Below are positions 57,325 through 64,000 of a stretch of DNA of 64,000 nt, piece after piece. Position 1 is the first letter of the stretch. Every line of letters begins with the position of its first letter. A model generated the notes under the pieces. The model did no database searches, was not told where the DNA came from, and worked only from the letters and a program-made list of their open reading frames with translations. Source of the DNA: Paraburkholderia ginsengiterrae (lineage in GTDB: Bacteria > Pseudomonadota > Gammaproteobacteria > Burkholderiales > Burkholderiaceae). The stretch lies in the NCBI RefSeq assembly GCF_001645125.1, contig NZ_LXKA01000098.1, positions 62,001 to 126,000 on the forward strand, in the 5' to 3' direction. The position numbers were made by a program, and so were the translations under genes.

Positions 57325-58710
57325 TTAGTAAGCGTTTCGATGCACCAGTCCGGCGACTATCGTCGCGCCGATAATCCGCATGTCGAGCGCGAACGACCAA
57401 TGCCCCAAGTAATACAGGTCATGTTCGACACGCCGCTCCATCTTCTCGATGCGGTCGGTTTCGCCTCGAAAGCCGTTTATCTGCGCCCACCCCGTGATAC
57501 CCGGCTTGATCCGATAGCGATTGATGTAGCCCGCGACCACTTTCTGATAGAGGTCGTCGTGCTCGAGTGCATGGGGACGCGGTCCTACGACCGACATGTC
57601 GCCACGCAACACGTTGAAGAATTGCGGCAGCTCGTCGAGGCTCGTGCGGCGCAGAAATGCGCCCACTTTCGTGACGCGCGGATCGTCGCGCGTGGCCTGG
57701 CTGAGGGTGCCTTTTTGCTCGGTATGCAAACGCATCGAGCGGAACTTGTAGATCGTGAATACGCGGCCGTCCGCGCCTTTGCGCTTCTGTTTGAACAGCA
57801 CCGGACCGCGCGACGAGAGCTTCACAGCGATGGCAATCGCGAGCAGGATGGGCGCCAGCCCGAGCAGCGCCGTCGCCGCGAACAGGCGGTCGAAGATTTC
57901 CTTCTTCAGCATCGAACTGGCGGACAGCGGCGAGGCGACCAGGTTGATGGCCGGCACGCCGAGCAACTCGATCACGCCGCTGCCTTCGAATAGCGCAAGA
58001 CTGCGCACGTCCGGCATGAAGCGGATGTTCACGAGATCGTCACGAAACTGGCTGACGAGCGAGCAGATCAACGGCTCCTCGGCAAGCGAGAGCATCAGCC
58101 AGAGTTCGTGCACGTCGTTGGTCCGCATATAGCCTGCCAGCGCGTCGACCGTGTCGAACACGGGCACGCCCGGACTGGTGACGGGAGAGACGTCCGGCCG
58201 CGCGTTGAAGACCGCGGTGGCGCGAAAGCCGCTGGTCGGCGACGAACCGATACGGCGGATGATCGCGTCGCACTGTGAACCGCTGCCGACAATCGCCACC
58301 TGGTGCAGGTTCATACCGGCGCTGCGGGCGCGCGCCAGCACGGCGTGGGCGATCAGCCGGTAGGCGATCAGCAGTCCGCCGGTCACCGCCGTCCAGTAGG
58401 AAAACCACAGCCGCGACACGAAGTCGGCACGATGCAGCGAATACATGAGCACGAGCGCGCAGGCCTGCACCATCAGCCATGCGAGCGACACCTGGCCGGT
58501 CAGCGCCAGCTTGGAGCGGCCGCGCCACGAGTCGTACACCCCGAACGCCGGAAAAATGGCCAGCGCGAAAGCGGCGCAAAACATCACGAGCGCCCAATAG
58601 AACCCGGTTTGAGCGAGGTAATCAAAGCGAATCTGCGACGCAACCGCCGCCCCCGCCAACACCAACGCGACATCGAAAATTCGCGCGAGTAAATCCTGAA
58701 ACTTGCGCAT
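57325..58710 (-). CDS. wcaJ: undecaprenyl-phosphate sugar-1-phosphate transferase (WbaP/WcaJ type)
   Basis: The 461-residue integral-membrane protein starts the EPS repeat unit by moving a sugar-1-phosphate (glucose in WcaJ, galactose in WbaP) onto undecaprenyl phosphate. The N-terminal part has four membrane segments and a Rossmann-like middle domain ([18 protein letters not shown]). The C-terminal catalytic domain has [41 protein letters not shown] and [23 protein letters not shown] precedes the ATG. It lies between manC and wza on the same strand. Confidence 0.92.
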   Translation of the reverse strand: MRKFQDLLARIFDVALVLAGAAVASQIRFDYLAQTGFYWALVMFCAAFALAIFPAFGVYDSWRGRSKLALTGQVSLAWLMVQACALVLMYSLHRADFVSRLWFSYWTAVTGGLLIAYRLIAHAVLARARSAGMNLHQVAIVGSGSQCDAIIRRIGSSPTSGFRATAVFNARPDVSPVTSPGVPVFDTVDALAGYMRTNDVHELWLMLSLAEEPLICSLVSQFRDDLVNIRFMPDVRSLALFEGSGVIELLGVPAINLVASPLSASSMLKKEIFDRLFAATALLGLAPILLAIAIAVKLSSRGPVLFKQKRKGADGRVFTIYKFRSMRLHTEQKGTLSQATRDDPRVTKVGAFLRRTSLDELPQFFNVLRGDMSVVGPRPHALEHDDLYQKVVAGYINRYRIKPGITGWAQINGFRGETDRIEKMERRVEHDLYYLGHWSFALDMRIIGATIVAGLVHRNAY

Positions 58711-58763
58711 TTTGCTTACCTCGTTCTTGCCGTTCTTGTCCGCAATAAGTTGTGGCGTGCTGT

Positions 58764-60332
58764 TTACGAGCAGCGGCCGTAGTTGTCGTTGAACCTCACA
58801 ATGTCGTCCTCACCGAGATAGGTGCCAGACTGGATTTCAATGATCTCGAGGGGTACCTTCCCCGGGTTCTCGAGCCGGTGACGCGTACCGAGCGGGATGT
58901 AGGTCGATTCGTTTTCACTCAGCAGGAACTGCTCCTCGCCGCGTGTGACGAGCGCCGTGCCGCGCACGACCACCCAGTGCTCGGCACGGTGGTGATGCAG
59001 TTGCAGCGAAAGCTGCGCGCCCGGCGTCACGACAATGCGCTTGACCTGAAAACGTTCGCCGTGGTCGATCGAATCGTAAAAACCCCACGGGCGGCGCACC
59101 TTGCGATGCGCGTCGGCCTCAGGCGCGTGCTGCGCCTTGATGCGCGACACCAGCCCCTTCACGTCCTGCACGTGCGAGCGGTCCACCACCAGCACCGCGT
59201 CGGCGGTTTCGACCACTACCACGTTGGTCGTGCCGACACAGGCAACCAGCCGCCCTTCCGAATGCGCGTAGCTCGACACCGCGCCCTCGAAGGTCACCCG
59301 GCCGCGCCCGGCGTTGCCGTTGACATCCTTCTCCATCGCGGCCCACACGGCGTCCCAGGAGCCCAGGTCCGACCAGCCGGCATCGAGCCCCACAACCACA
59401 CCGGCGGGTATCGCCGACTCATTCGTCGGCTCATTCGCCGGCGTGCCGTTTGTCTGACCTGCTTCGTCCGTCTCCGTCAGACGCTCCATCACCGCGTAGT
59501 CGATCGAATCGGCCGGCGCGCTGAGGAACGCGTCCACCAGCGGACGGAAATACGCGCCTTCAGTGCGCCCGCCGCTGAACGCGCGTTCGCAAGCCGCGTG
59601 CATCTCGGGTTGCAGACGCTGCAGGGTGTCGAGCCACACGCTCGCCCGGACGATGAAAATGCCGCTGTTCCACCAATACGTACCCGCCGCGACGTACTGC
59701 GCCGCCAGTTCTTCCGCGGGTTTTTCGACGAAGCCGTCGATCACATGACCGCCGCCCGCCAGTTCCGCGCCAATGCGGATATAGCCGAAGCCGGTGTCGG
59801 GCCGCGTGGGCGGCACGCCCAGCGTCGCGATCGCGCCCTGCTCCGCGTAGCGCGCGGCGCGCTCCAGCGCAGCCTGCAGGGCGCATACGTCCGCGATCGA
59901 ATGGTCCGCAGGCATGACGACCAGAATCGCATCGCCACCCGCGGCCGCGAGCGACGCGGCCAGCGTCAGCGCCGGCGCTGTATCGCGCCGCGCCGGCTCG
60001 ACAATAAGACGAGCGTCGACGCCATTTTCATGAAGTTGTTCTGCGATCACGAAGCGATGTTCTTCGCCGCACACGATGATCGGCGAGGCATCCACGTTCC
60101 AGCCGGCGGGAAATCCACACATGCGCCGCGCGGTAGCCTGCAGCAGCGAGTCGGAACCCACTACGTCGATCAGTTGCTTCGGATAGTTTTCACGCGACAC
60201 CGGCCACAGCCGCGTGCCCGAGCCCCCTGCCAGAATGACCGGGACGATGCGCGTACAACGCGCGCCGGCCTTCCCGGCATTCGCACCGTTCGGGCCGGTC
60301 GAACCGCTGCTTACAGCTGCCTGAGTCAACAT
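58764..60332 (-). CDS. manC: mannose-1-phosphate guanylyltransferase / mannose-6-phosphate isomerase
   Basis: The ~522-residue bifunctional enzyme supplies GDP-mannose. The N-terminal pyrophosphorylase domain has [24 protein letters not shown], and FGYIRIG and FVEKPAEE follow. The C-terminal cupin has RPWGFYDSIDHGERFQVKRI and LHHHRAEHWVVVRGTA (isomerase, metal-binding His residues). About 25 extra residues precede the catalytic domain. Start 60332 has AAGGA upstream. The product is used by Gmd and probably by mannosyltransferases. Confidence 0.93.
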   Translation of the reverse strand: MLTQAAVSSGSTGPNGANAGKAGARCTRIVPVILAGGSGTRLWPVSRENYPKQLIDVVGSDSLLQATARRMCGFPAGWNVDASPIIVCGEEHRFVIAEQLHENGVDARLIVEPARRDTAPALTLAASLAAAGGDAILVVMPADHSIADVCALQAALERAARYAEQGAIATLGVPPTRPDTGFGYIRIGAELAGGGHVIDGFVEKPAEELAAQYVAAGTYWWNSGIFIVRASVWLDTLQRLQPEMHAACERAFSGGRTEGAYFRPLVDAFLSAPADSIDYAVMERLTETDEAGQTNGTPANEPTNESAIPAGVVVGLDAGWSDLGSWDAVWAAMEKDVNGNAGRGRVTFEGAVSSYAHSEGRLVACVGTTNVVVVETADAVLVVDRSHVQDVKGLVSRIKAQHAPEADAHRKVRRPWGFYDSIDHGERFQVKRIVVTPGAQLSLQLHHHRAEHWVVVRGTALVTRGEEQFLLSENESTYIPLGTRHRLENPGKVPLEIIEIQSGTYLGEDDIVRFNDNYGRCS

Positions 60333-60420
60333 ATTCGCATTCCTTAAGATTTCATTAAGTCTGCAGAAATACGGACCGCTGGCCGCGCCGCACGCGGCCA
60401 TCACGGATGGCCCCGTCGCG

Positions 60421-61410
60421 CTACTCGCCGACCAGTCTGCGGCTCTGGATCCGAAACTCGGTGGGGGAAATCCTCATCCGCTTGCGGAATACCTTCGCGA
60501 GACGGTCACCGTTGCCCATGCCGGTGCGCCGGGCAATCTTGTCGACCGGCAACTCCGATTCGGTCAACAGACTGCAGGTCACGGCAAGGCGTTCGTGCAG
60601 TAAAAAACTAGAGGGCGTGATGCCCATTTCCATCTTGAAGCGGCGCAAAAAGTTGCGCTCGCTCATTGCCGCAAACTGCGCCGCGTCGGCGATCGAAATC
60701 GCCTGCTGGCAGTTTTCCTGCAGCCAGCGAGCCGCCGCGCGCACCTTGTCGCCGGGGCTCAACGCGCCGTCTTCACCCAGCAGCGGCGCGAGGTTCGCGC
60801 ACGAATCGGCCAGCAGACGCTCGGCAACCGTGCGCGCCGTGGCGCCGCCCAGATCGCGCTTGATCATGGCGAGCGCGCTTCTCATGGATTCGAGGCGGTC
60901 GCCCGTCTCCGCGCTCTGTTCCGGCTGGCGCGCCAGCAACGCCGGCGGATTGAAATCGCCGCCGTCCTTGCTGTCCCGCACATACGCCGCATCGAGCAGC
61001 GTGCGGCCTTCGCCGATCGGCCGGATCATGCCTGTATTGCGGCGCACACGGCGCAGCCACGCGATCAGGCGCTCGTCATCGGCAGCCGCGAATGCGCCCT
61101 TGCCGCCCGCAACGTACAGCGCATCGAAACCGCCGTAGTGGCGCGCGTCGAGCCCGTCCGTCCAGACACGCAGCCCGGCCGACGAAGTCACCATGCCGCC
61201 ATCGGCCGACAGGAAAGAAACGTCGTACAGCCAGCCGCCCGAACCGGACGAGGCCATTTCGTTCGCTGCCTGGAAGACCTCGGCAACAACGCCTGCGCCC
61301 TGGAGTGAGCAGTCGTTGAACATCAGTATTGCGATGCGACGCATACCCTTGTTCGGAGCGTGCACCCAGCGCAGCATTGCAGACTCGAGACTCGCGCAGG
61401 TCATAGTCAT
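60421..61410 (-). CDS. GlxA-type transcriptional regulator (DJ-1/PfpI + AraC HTH)
   Basis: The 329-residue protein has an N-terminal DJ-1/PfpI-like domain (about residues 23-190, beginning RRIAILMFNDCSLQGAGVVAEVF) and a C-terminal AraC HTH (about 225-325) with ISIADAAQFAAMSERNFLRRFKMEMGITPSSFL and IARRTGMGNGDRLAKVFRKRM. It lies directly upstream of manC (88-bp gap, same strand), which makes it a good candidate for the EPS regulator, perhaps on the same transcript. The ligand is unknown. Confidence 0.85.
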   Translation of the reverse strand: MTMTCASLESAMLRWVHAPNKGMRRIAILMFNDCSLQGAGVVAEVFQAANEMASSGSGGWLYDVSFLSADGGMVTSSAGLRVWTDGLDARHYGGFDALYVAGGKGAFAAADDERLIAWLRRVRRNTGMIRPIGEGRTLLDAAYVRDSKDGGDFNPPALLARQPEQSAETGDRLESMRSALAMIKRDLGGATARTVAERLLADSCANLAPLLGEDGALSPGDKVRAAARWLQENCQQAISIADAAQFAAMSERNFLRRFKMEMGITPSSFLLHERLAVTCSLLTESELPVDKIARRTGMGNGDRLAKVFRKRMRISPTEFRIQSRRLVGE

Positions 61411-62204
61411 CCTCTCACCAGAAAACGGATCTACCTGTCACCTTGAGCGGCCGCACAGAGATGCATGCCCTGTGCCGTGCATCATAGGTAGCACTAATCA
61501 AGCATTTAGCCGCCACGACCGAAAGTGACGACATGTTGGCGTATGAACAGGACGATCGGCCAGGGATTTTCGGCACAAACTGCCAATGCAGGCTTTTCAC
61601 CGAATTAATTGCCGATTCCACACATGAATGAACTGCTATTCTGCGAATGGTAATGCAAGTAAAAAATCCATTTCGTTCGGCAACGCACACACCGCGGCCA
61701 CCCGAAAACGAAGGAGTTTCAATTTATTCCATCCGCCGCCCGGCCGGTTCGAGGTAACTTTTCCCCATCACGCGGCTGCCGTGAGCGTATGTCCCTTCCA
61801 TGCACCAGTATTTACCACCCCGCGGCGCCAGCACTTCTTTCCTCTGACGATAAAGATCCGGGATGGCTATGAGTAAAGCTTGTAACCAATATAAGCAATT
61901 TAGAGTGCAACAGATTTTATTAATTGTGAGATTTTGAATCTCATGAATATAAACACGGCGATTAATGTTTCAAACATGAAACATGGAAATTAGACAACTT
62001 TGTCCACCCGGCAATAGGCGGGCCAATGGCGGAATGTGCCGAATACGAACCGGGTCATTTCCGCCAAAGGATTGCGGAAATGCACTATGCGATTTCCGCA
62101 ACACATCGCGACGGGAGGTGTACCCAGGCGGGTCCGACCTGGTGTACTAGTAGTTGGACGACGTGATGTCGTCGAGGACATACCGCGATCCACACGGGGC
62201 ATCT
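61411..62204. promoter_or_regulatory. AT-rich regulatory region upstream of the glycoside hydrolase
   Basis: About 790 bp without a supported gene. It includes an AT-rich core (about 61620-61990) and three inverted repeats: TGAGATT-TTG-AATCTCA (61927-61943), ATGTTTCA-AACA-TGAAACAT (61965-61984) and CATTTCCGC-N9-GCGGAAATG (62056-62082). A further ATTTCCGC copy lies just downstream (62092-62099). The first two look like operators, the third like an RNA hairpin or operator. I could not find a convincing sigma-54 or sigma-70 promoter. Confidence 0.6.
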
Positions 62205-64000
62205 ATGGCGAATGCAGGTGAACAACGCGCGCGGCGAACACTGACCGGCTTCCTTGCCGCCCGTGGGCCGCGGCTGCATATTTTACGTGTTGCGGCCTCG
62301 GCAGCGGCGCTGCTTCTGCTCGGCCTCTCCGCCGGCCAATGCGGCGCGGCTGATGCAGGGACGGAAGCGAATGGTGCGGACAAGACCACGTTCCGTGCCG
62401 ACGGCAAAACATGGACACCGTGCGCGGCGGAAAACGGCAACTGTGAATTCAGCGGCACGCGCGATGTGCTGTACGGCACGGCGAAGCAGCATGTCATCAA
62501 GACATTCTCGAACGGCGCCGAATGCAACAACGGCGTGTTCGGCGACCCTGCTCCCGGTGAGGATAAACGCTGCGCCGTTGCACAAACCGCGGGCAGTGCC
62601 ACCAGCCGTGCCACGAGCACGGCGGCCGCGCCGGCGGCAGGTCAGGATGCGGCGCCGACTGCCGCACTGCAATCCGCCCCGCGCTCCGATCTGAAGGCGC
62701 CGCCTGGGCAGGGCCTGCGCTGTTCTTCGGCACCAACCTTGCAGGCGAGCGCACCGGCGAACGGCGATCTCGTCGAAGCCGACACGCCGAGCGACGGCAC
62801 TCGGCTATTCCCCGTGGCCAAACCGTTCGCGCTCGTCTTCACCACACGCCCGGCCCAAAGCGATACGCTCGACTGGCAGATACGCGACGCGTGGAATACC
62901 GTGCGCGCGAGCGGACGCTTCCCGGTGGCGGCGGGGGCGACGCTGTCCACGCTGAGCTGCGCCTCCACCGTGGCCGGCTACTTCGCGGTGTCCGCTTCGC
63001 TCGAACACGGACACGGGCAACTCGAATCGCGTGGCACGCGTCCTGCTGGTATCGCTACGTTCGGCGTATTGTCGGATCTTTCCGCTGCGCTACCCGCCGT
63101 GCAGTTTCCGTACGAGGACCTGCACCGATTCGGCGGACAGGGCACCGCCTATCTCGCGCCGGGGCAGCACTGCTGCGACGGCGACGGCTACCGGCCGGTC
63201 TACACCGCGCTCGGTCTGTCGTGGGTGAACGACAATCGCAACTGGTATGTCGAGGAGCCGAAGCAATCAGGCACCTTCGCTCCCGCGACGAAGCAGCTCG
63301 CGCCCATCTTCCGGCGCGGCGACCTCATGCGGCTGATCCAGCTCGACGGCATTCCGCAGTGGGCGAGTCCGACCGGCAAAGAGACCCATAGCTATGCACC
63401 GACCTCGCTCGCGCAGATGAAGGACTACATGGCCAAAGTCGGCACCGAGTCGAACCGCGTGCGCATGACTTATTTCCCCAAACAGCGCGACAACTACTAT
63501 CAGGTGACGTGGGAGCCGGACGCCGACGGCGGGTTGCCGTGGCGCGACAGCGACGCGAATTTCATCGCGATGTACAAGGCGGTCTGGGAAGGCATCCATC
63601 AGAACGATCCGCATGCGGTCGTGATGGGGCTGACCTATTCGTCGGTGCAGGGGAACGTGAAATGGATGCGCCGGCTCGGACCGCAGGGAATCGGCCGCTA
63701 TATGGATGGCATGACGGTTCACGGTTACTACGATATCGGCACGACGCCGTCGCATCCGCCTGAGCGAGTCGCGGATAACGGCAATCAGGGCACCGTGCCG
63801 GGTGCGCTGCCCGCCTCGATGCGCGCCCTGCGCCACGAACTGCGTCAGTACCTCAAGCCCGGCGCGCCGCTATTCGTGACTGAAACCGGCATTAGCTATG
63901 ACATCGGCGCGTCATATGGCAAGAACTACCCGGGCGCAAACGTGCTCTATGCGCAGGCCGCGGTCACGGCGCGCACGCACCTGATTCTGCTCGGCGAAGG
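62205..64000 (+). CDS. secreted TIM-barrel glycoside hydrolase, C-terminus cut by window edge
   Basis: A plus-strand frame is open from an ATG at 62205 to the end of the window (598 residues visible). After a basic start, a hydrophobic stretch (LHILRVAASAAALLLLGLSA) acts as signal peptide or membrane anchor. A Cys-containing ~100-residue domain (DGKTWTPCAAENGNCEF) and an Ala-rich linker follow. The later part looks like a GH clan A barrel: YQVTWEPDADGGLPW carries a candidate acid/base Glu and PLFVTETGISYD a candidate nucleophile. PslG-like (GH39) enzymes are placed similarly in EPS loci. An ATG at 62166 is an alternative start. Confidence 0.78.
   Translation, partial: MANAGEQRARRTLTGFLAARGPRLHILRVAASAAALLLLGLSAGQCGAADAGTEANGADKTTFRADGKTWTPCAAENGNCEFSGTRDVLYGTAKQHVIKTFSNGAECNNGVFGDPAPGEDKRCAVAQTAGSATSRATSTAAAPAAGQDAAPTAALQSAPRSDLKAPPGQGLRCSSAPTLQASAPANGDLVEADTPSDGTRLFPVAKPFALVFTTRPAQSDTLDWQIRDAWNTVRASGRFPVAAGATLSTLSCASTVAGYFAVSASLEHGHGQLESRGTRPAGIATFGVLSDLSAALPAVQFPYEDLHRFGGQGTAYLAPGQHCCDGDGYRPVYTALGLSWVNDNRNWYVEEPKQSGTFAPATKQLAPIFRRGDLMRLIQLDGIPQWASPTGKETHSYAPTSLAQMKDYMAKVGTESNRVRMTYFPKQRDNYYQVTWEPDADGGLPWRDSDANFIAMYKAVWEGIHQNDPHAVVMGLTYSSVQGNVKWMRRLGPQGIGRYMDGMTVHGYYDIGTTPSHPPERVADNGNQGTVPGALPASMRALRHELRQYLKPGAPLFVTETGISYDIGASYGKNYPGANVLYAQAAVTARTHLILLGE

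Noticed and set aside
58752-60347. Plus-strand open frame opposite manC
   Set aside because: Antisense to a recognised enzyme; no motif or start signal.
62027-62043. Possible sigma-54 promoter (TGGCGG...TGCC) before the glycoside hydrolase
   Set aside because: The GG and GC elements are two bases too close for the -24/-12 spacing.

Overview
The window looks like a chromosomal segment of a Burkholderiales bacterium, most likely a Paraburkholderia or close relative. The DNA is GC-rich with strong third-position G/C bias. The gene order yqgE-ruvX-pyrR-pyrB-pyrX, the rmlBDAC set and an exopolysaccharide (EPS) locus with ManC, WbaP, Wza, Wzc, Gmd and Fcl all fit that group. I found no tRNA, rRNA, CRISPR array, insertion sequence or prophage. 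The species call is inference from gene content, not from a database match.

Layout. (1) 1-9.3 kb, all minus strand: a surface-glycan locus. It runs rmlB-rmlD-rmlA-rmlC (dTDP-L-rhamnose), a DegT aminotransferase and GNAT acetyltransferase (probably a dTDP-N-acetylamino-dideoxyhexose), a Wzm/Wzt ABC exporter and a glycosyltransferase cut by the window edge. A GDP-6-deoxymannose reductase lies just upstream of rmlB. (2) 9.5-20.9 kb: housekeeping genes. These are apaH, plsC, the pyrimidine block with a dihydroorotase-like subunit that lacks its metal-binding His pair, ruvX, yqgE, a FimL/ChpA-like protein, rubredoxin, a ThiD-family kinase, and groES-groEL behind a perfect CIRCE operator. (3) 21.3-30.7 kb: accessory stress genes. 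They include an AraC regulator, an unrecognised two-gene operon behind two perfect tandem LexA boxes, and an electrophile/aldehyde-type cluster (Old Yellow Enzyme, alpha/beta hydrolase, acetoacetate-decarboxylase-like protein, saccharopine-dehydrogenase-like reductase, MerR regulator, DJ-1/PfpI). Four promoters in this cluster share the 19-bp spacer and a related dyad typical of MerR operators.

(4) 30.9-34.8 kb: a nitrogen/carbon-themed island. It has an ACT-like/PTS-IIA protein divergent from a GYD-domain protein, a 69-residue unknown, a type I glutamine synthetase and a universal stress protein. (5) 35.1-37.4 kb: a secreted Ala/Pro-rich protein and a membrane protein with a zinc ribbon and 29 tandem 8-residue repeats. 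(6) 37.5-64 kb: a large Wzx/Wzy-type EPS locus of colanic-acid/cepacian flavour. It includes glycosyltransferases, flippase, polymerase, acyltransferases and a GMC oxidoreductase. A minus-strand assembly block runs manC, wbaP, wza, wzc, gmd, fcl and two glycosyltransferases. A GlxA-type regulator sits directly upstream of manC. A secreted glycoside hydrolase runs off the right edge behind an AT-rich leader full of palindromes.

How they work together. Gmd feeds both Fcl (GDP-L-fucose) and the distant Rmd homologue (GDP-D-rhamnose). ManC supplies GDP-mannose. WbaP starts the lipid-linked repeat unit, glycosyltransferases extend it, Wzx flips it, Wzy polymerises it and Wzc/Wza export it. The ABC-exported glycan at the left edge is a separate product built on dTDP sugars.
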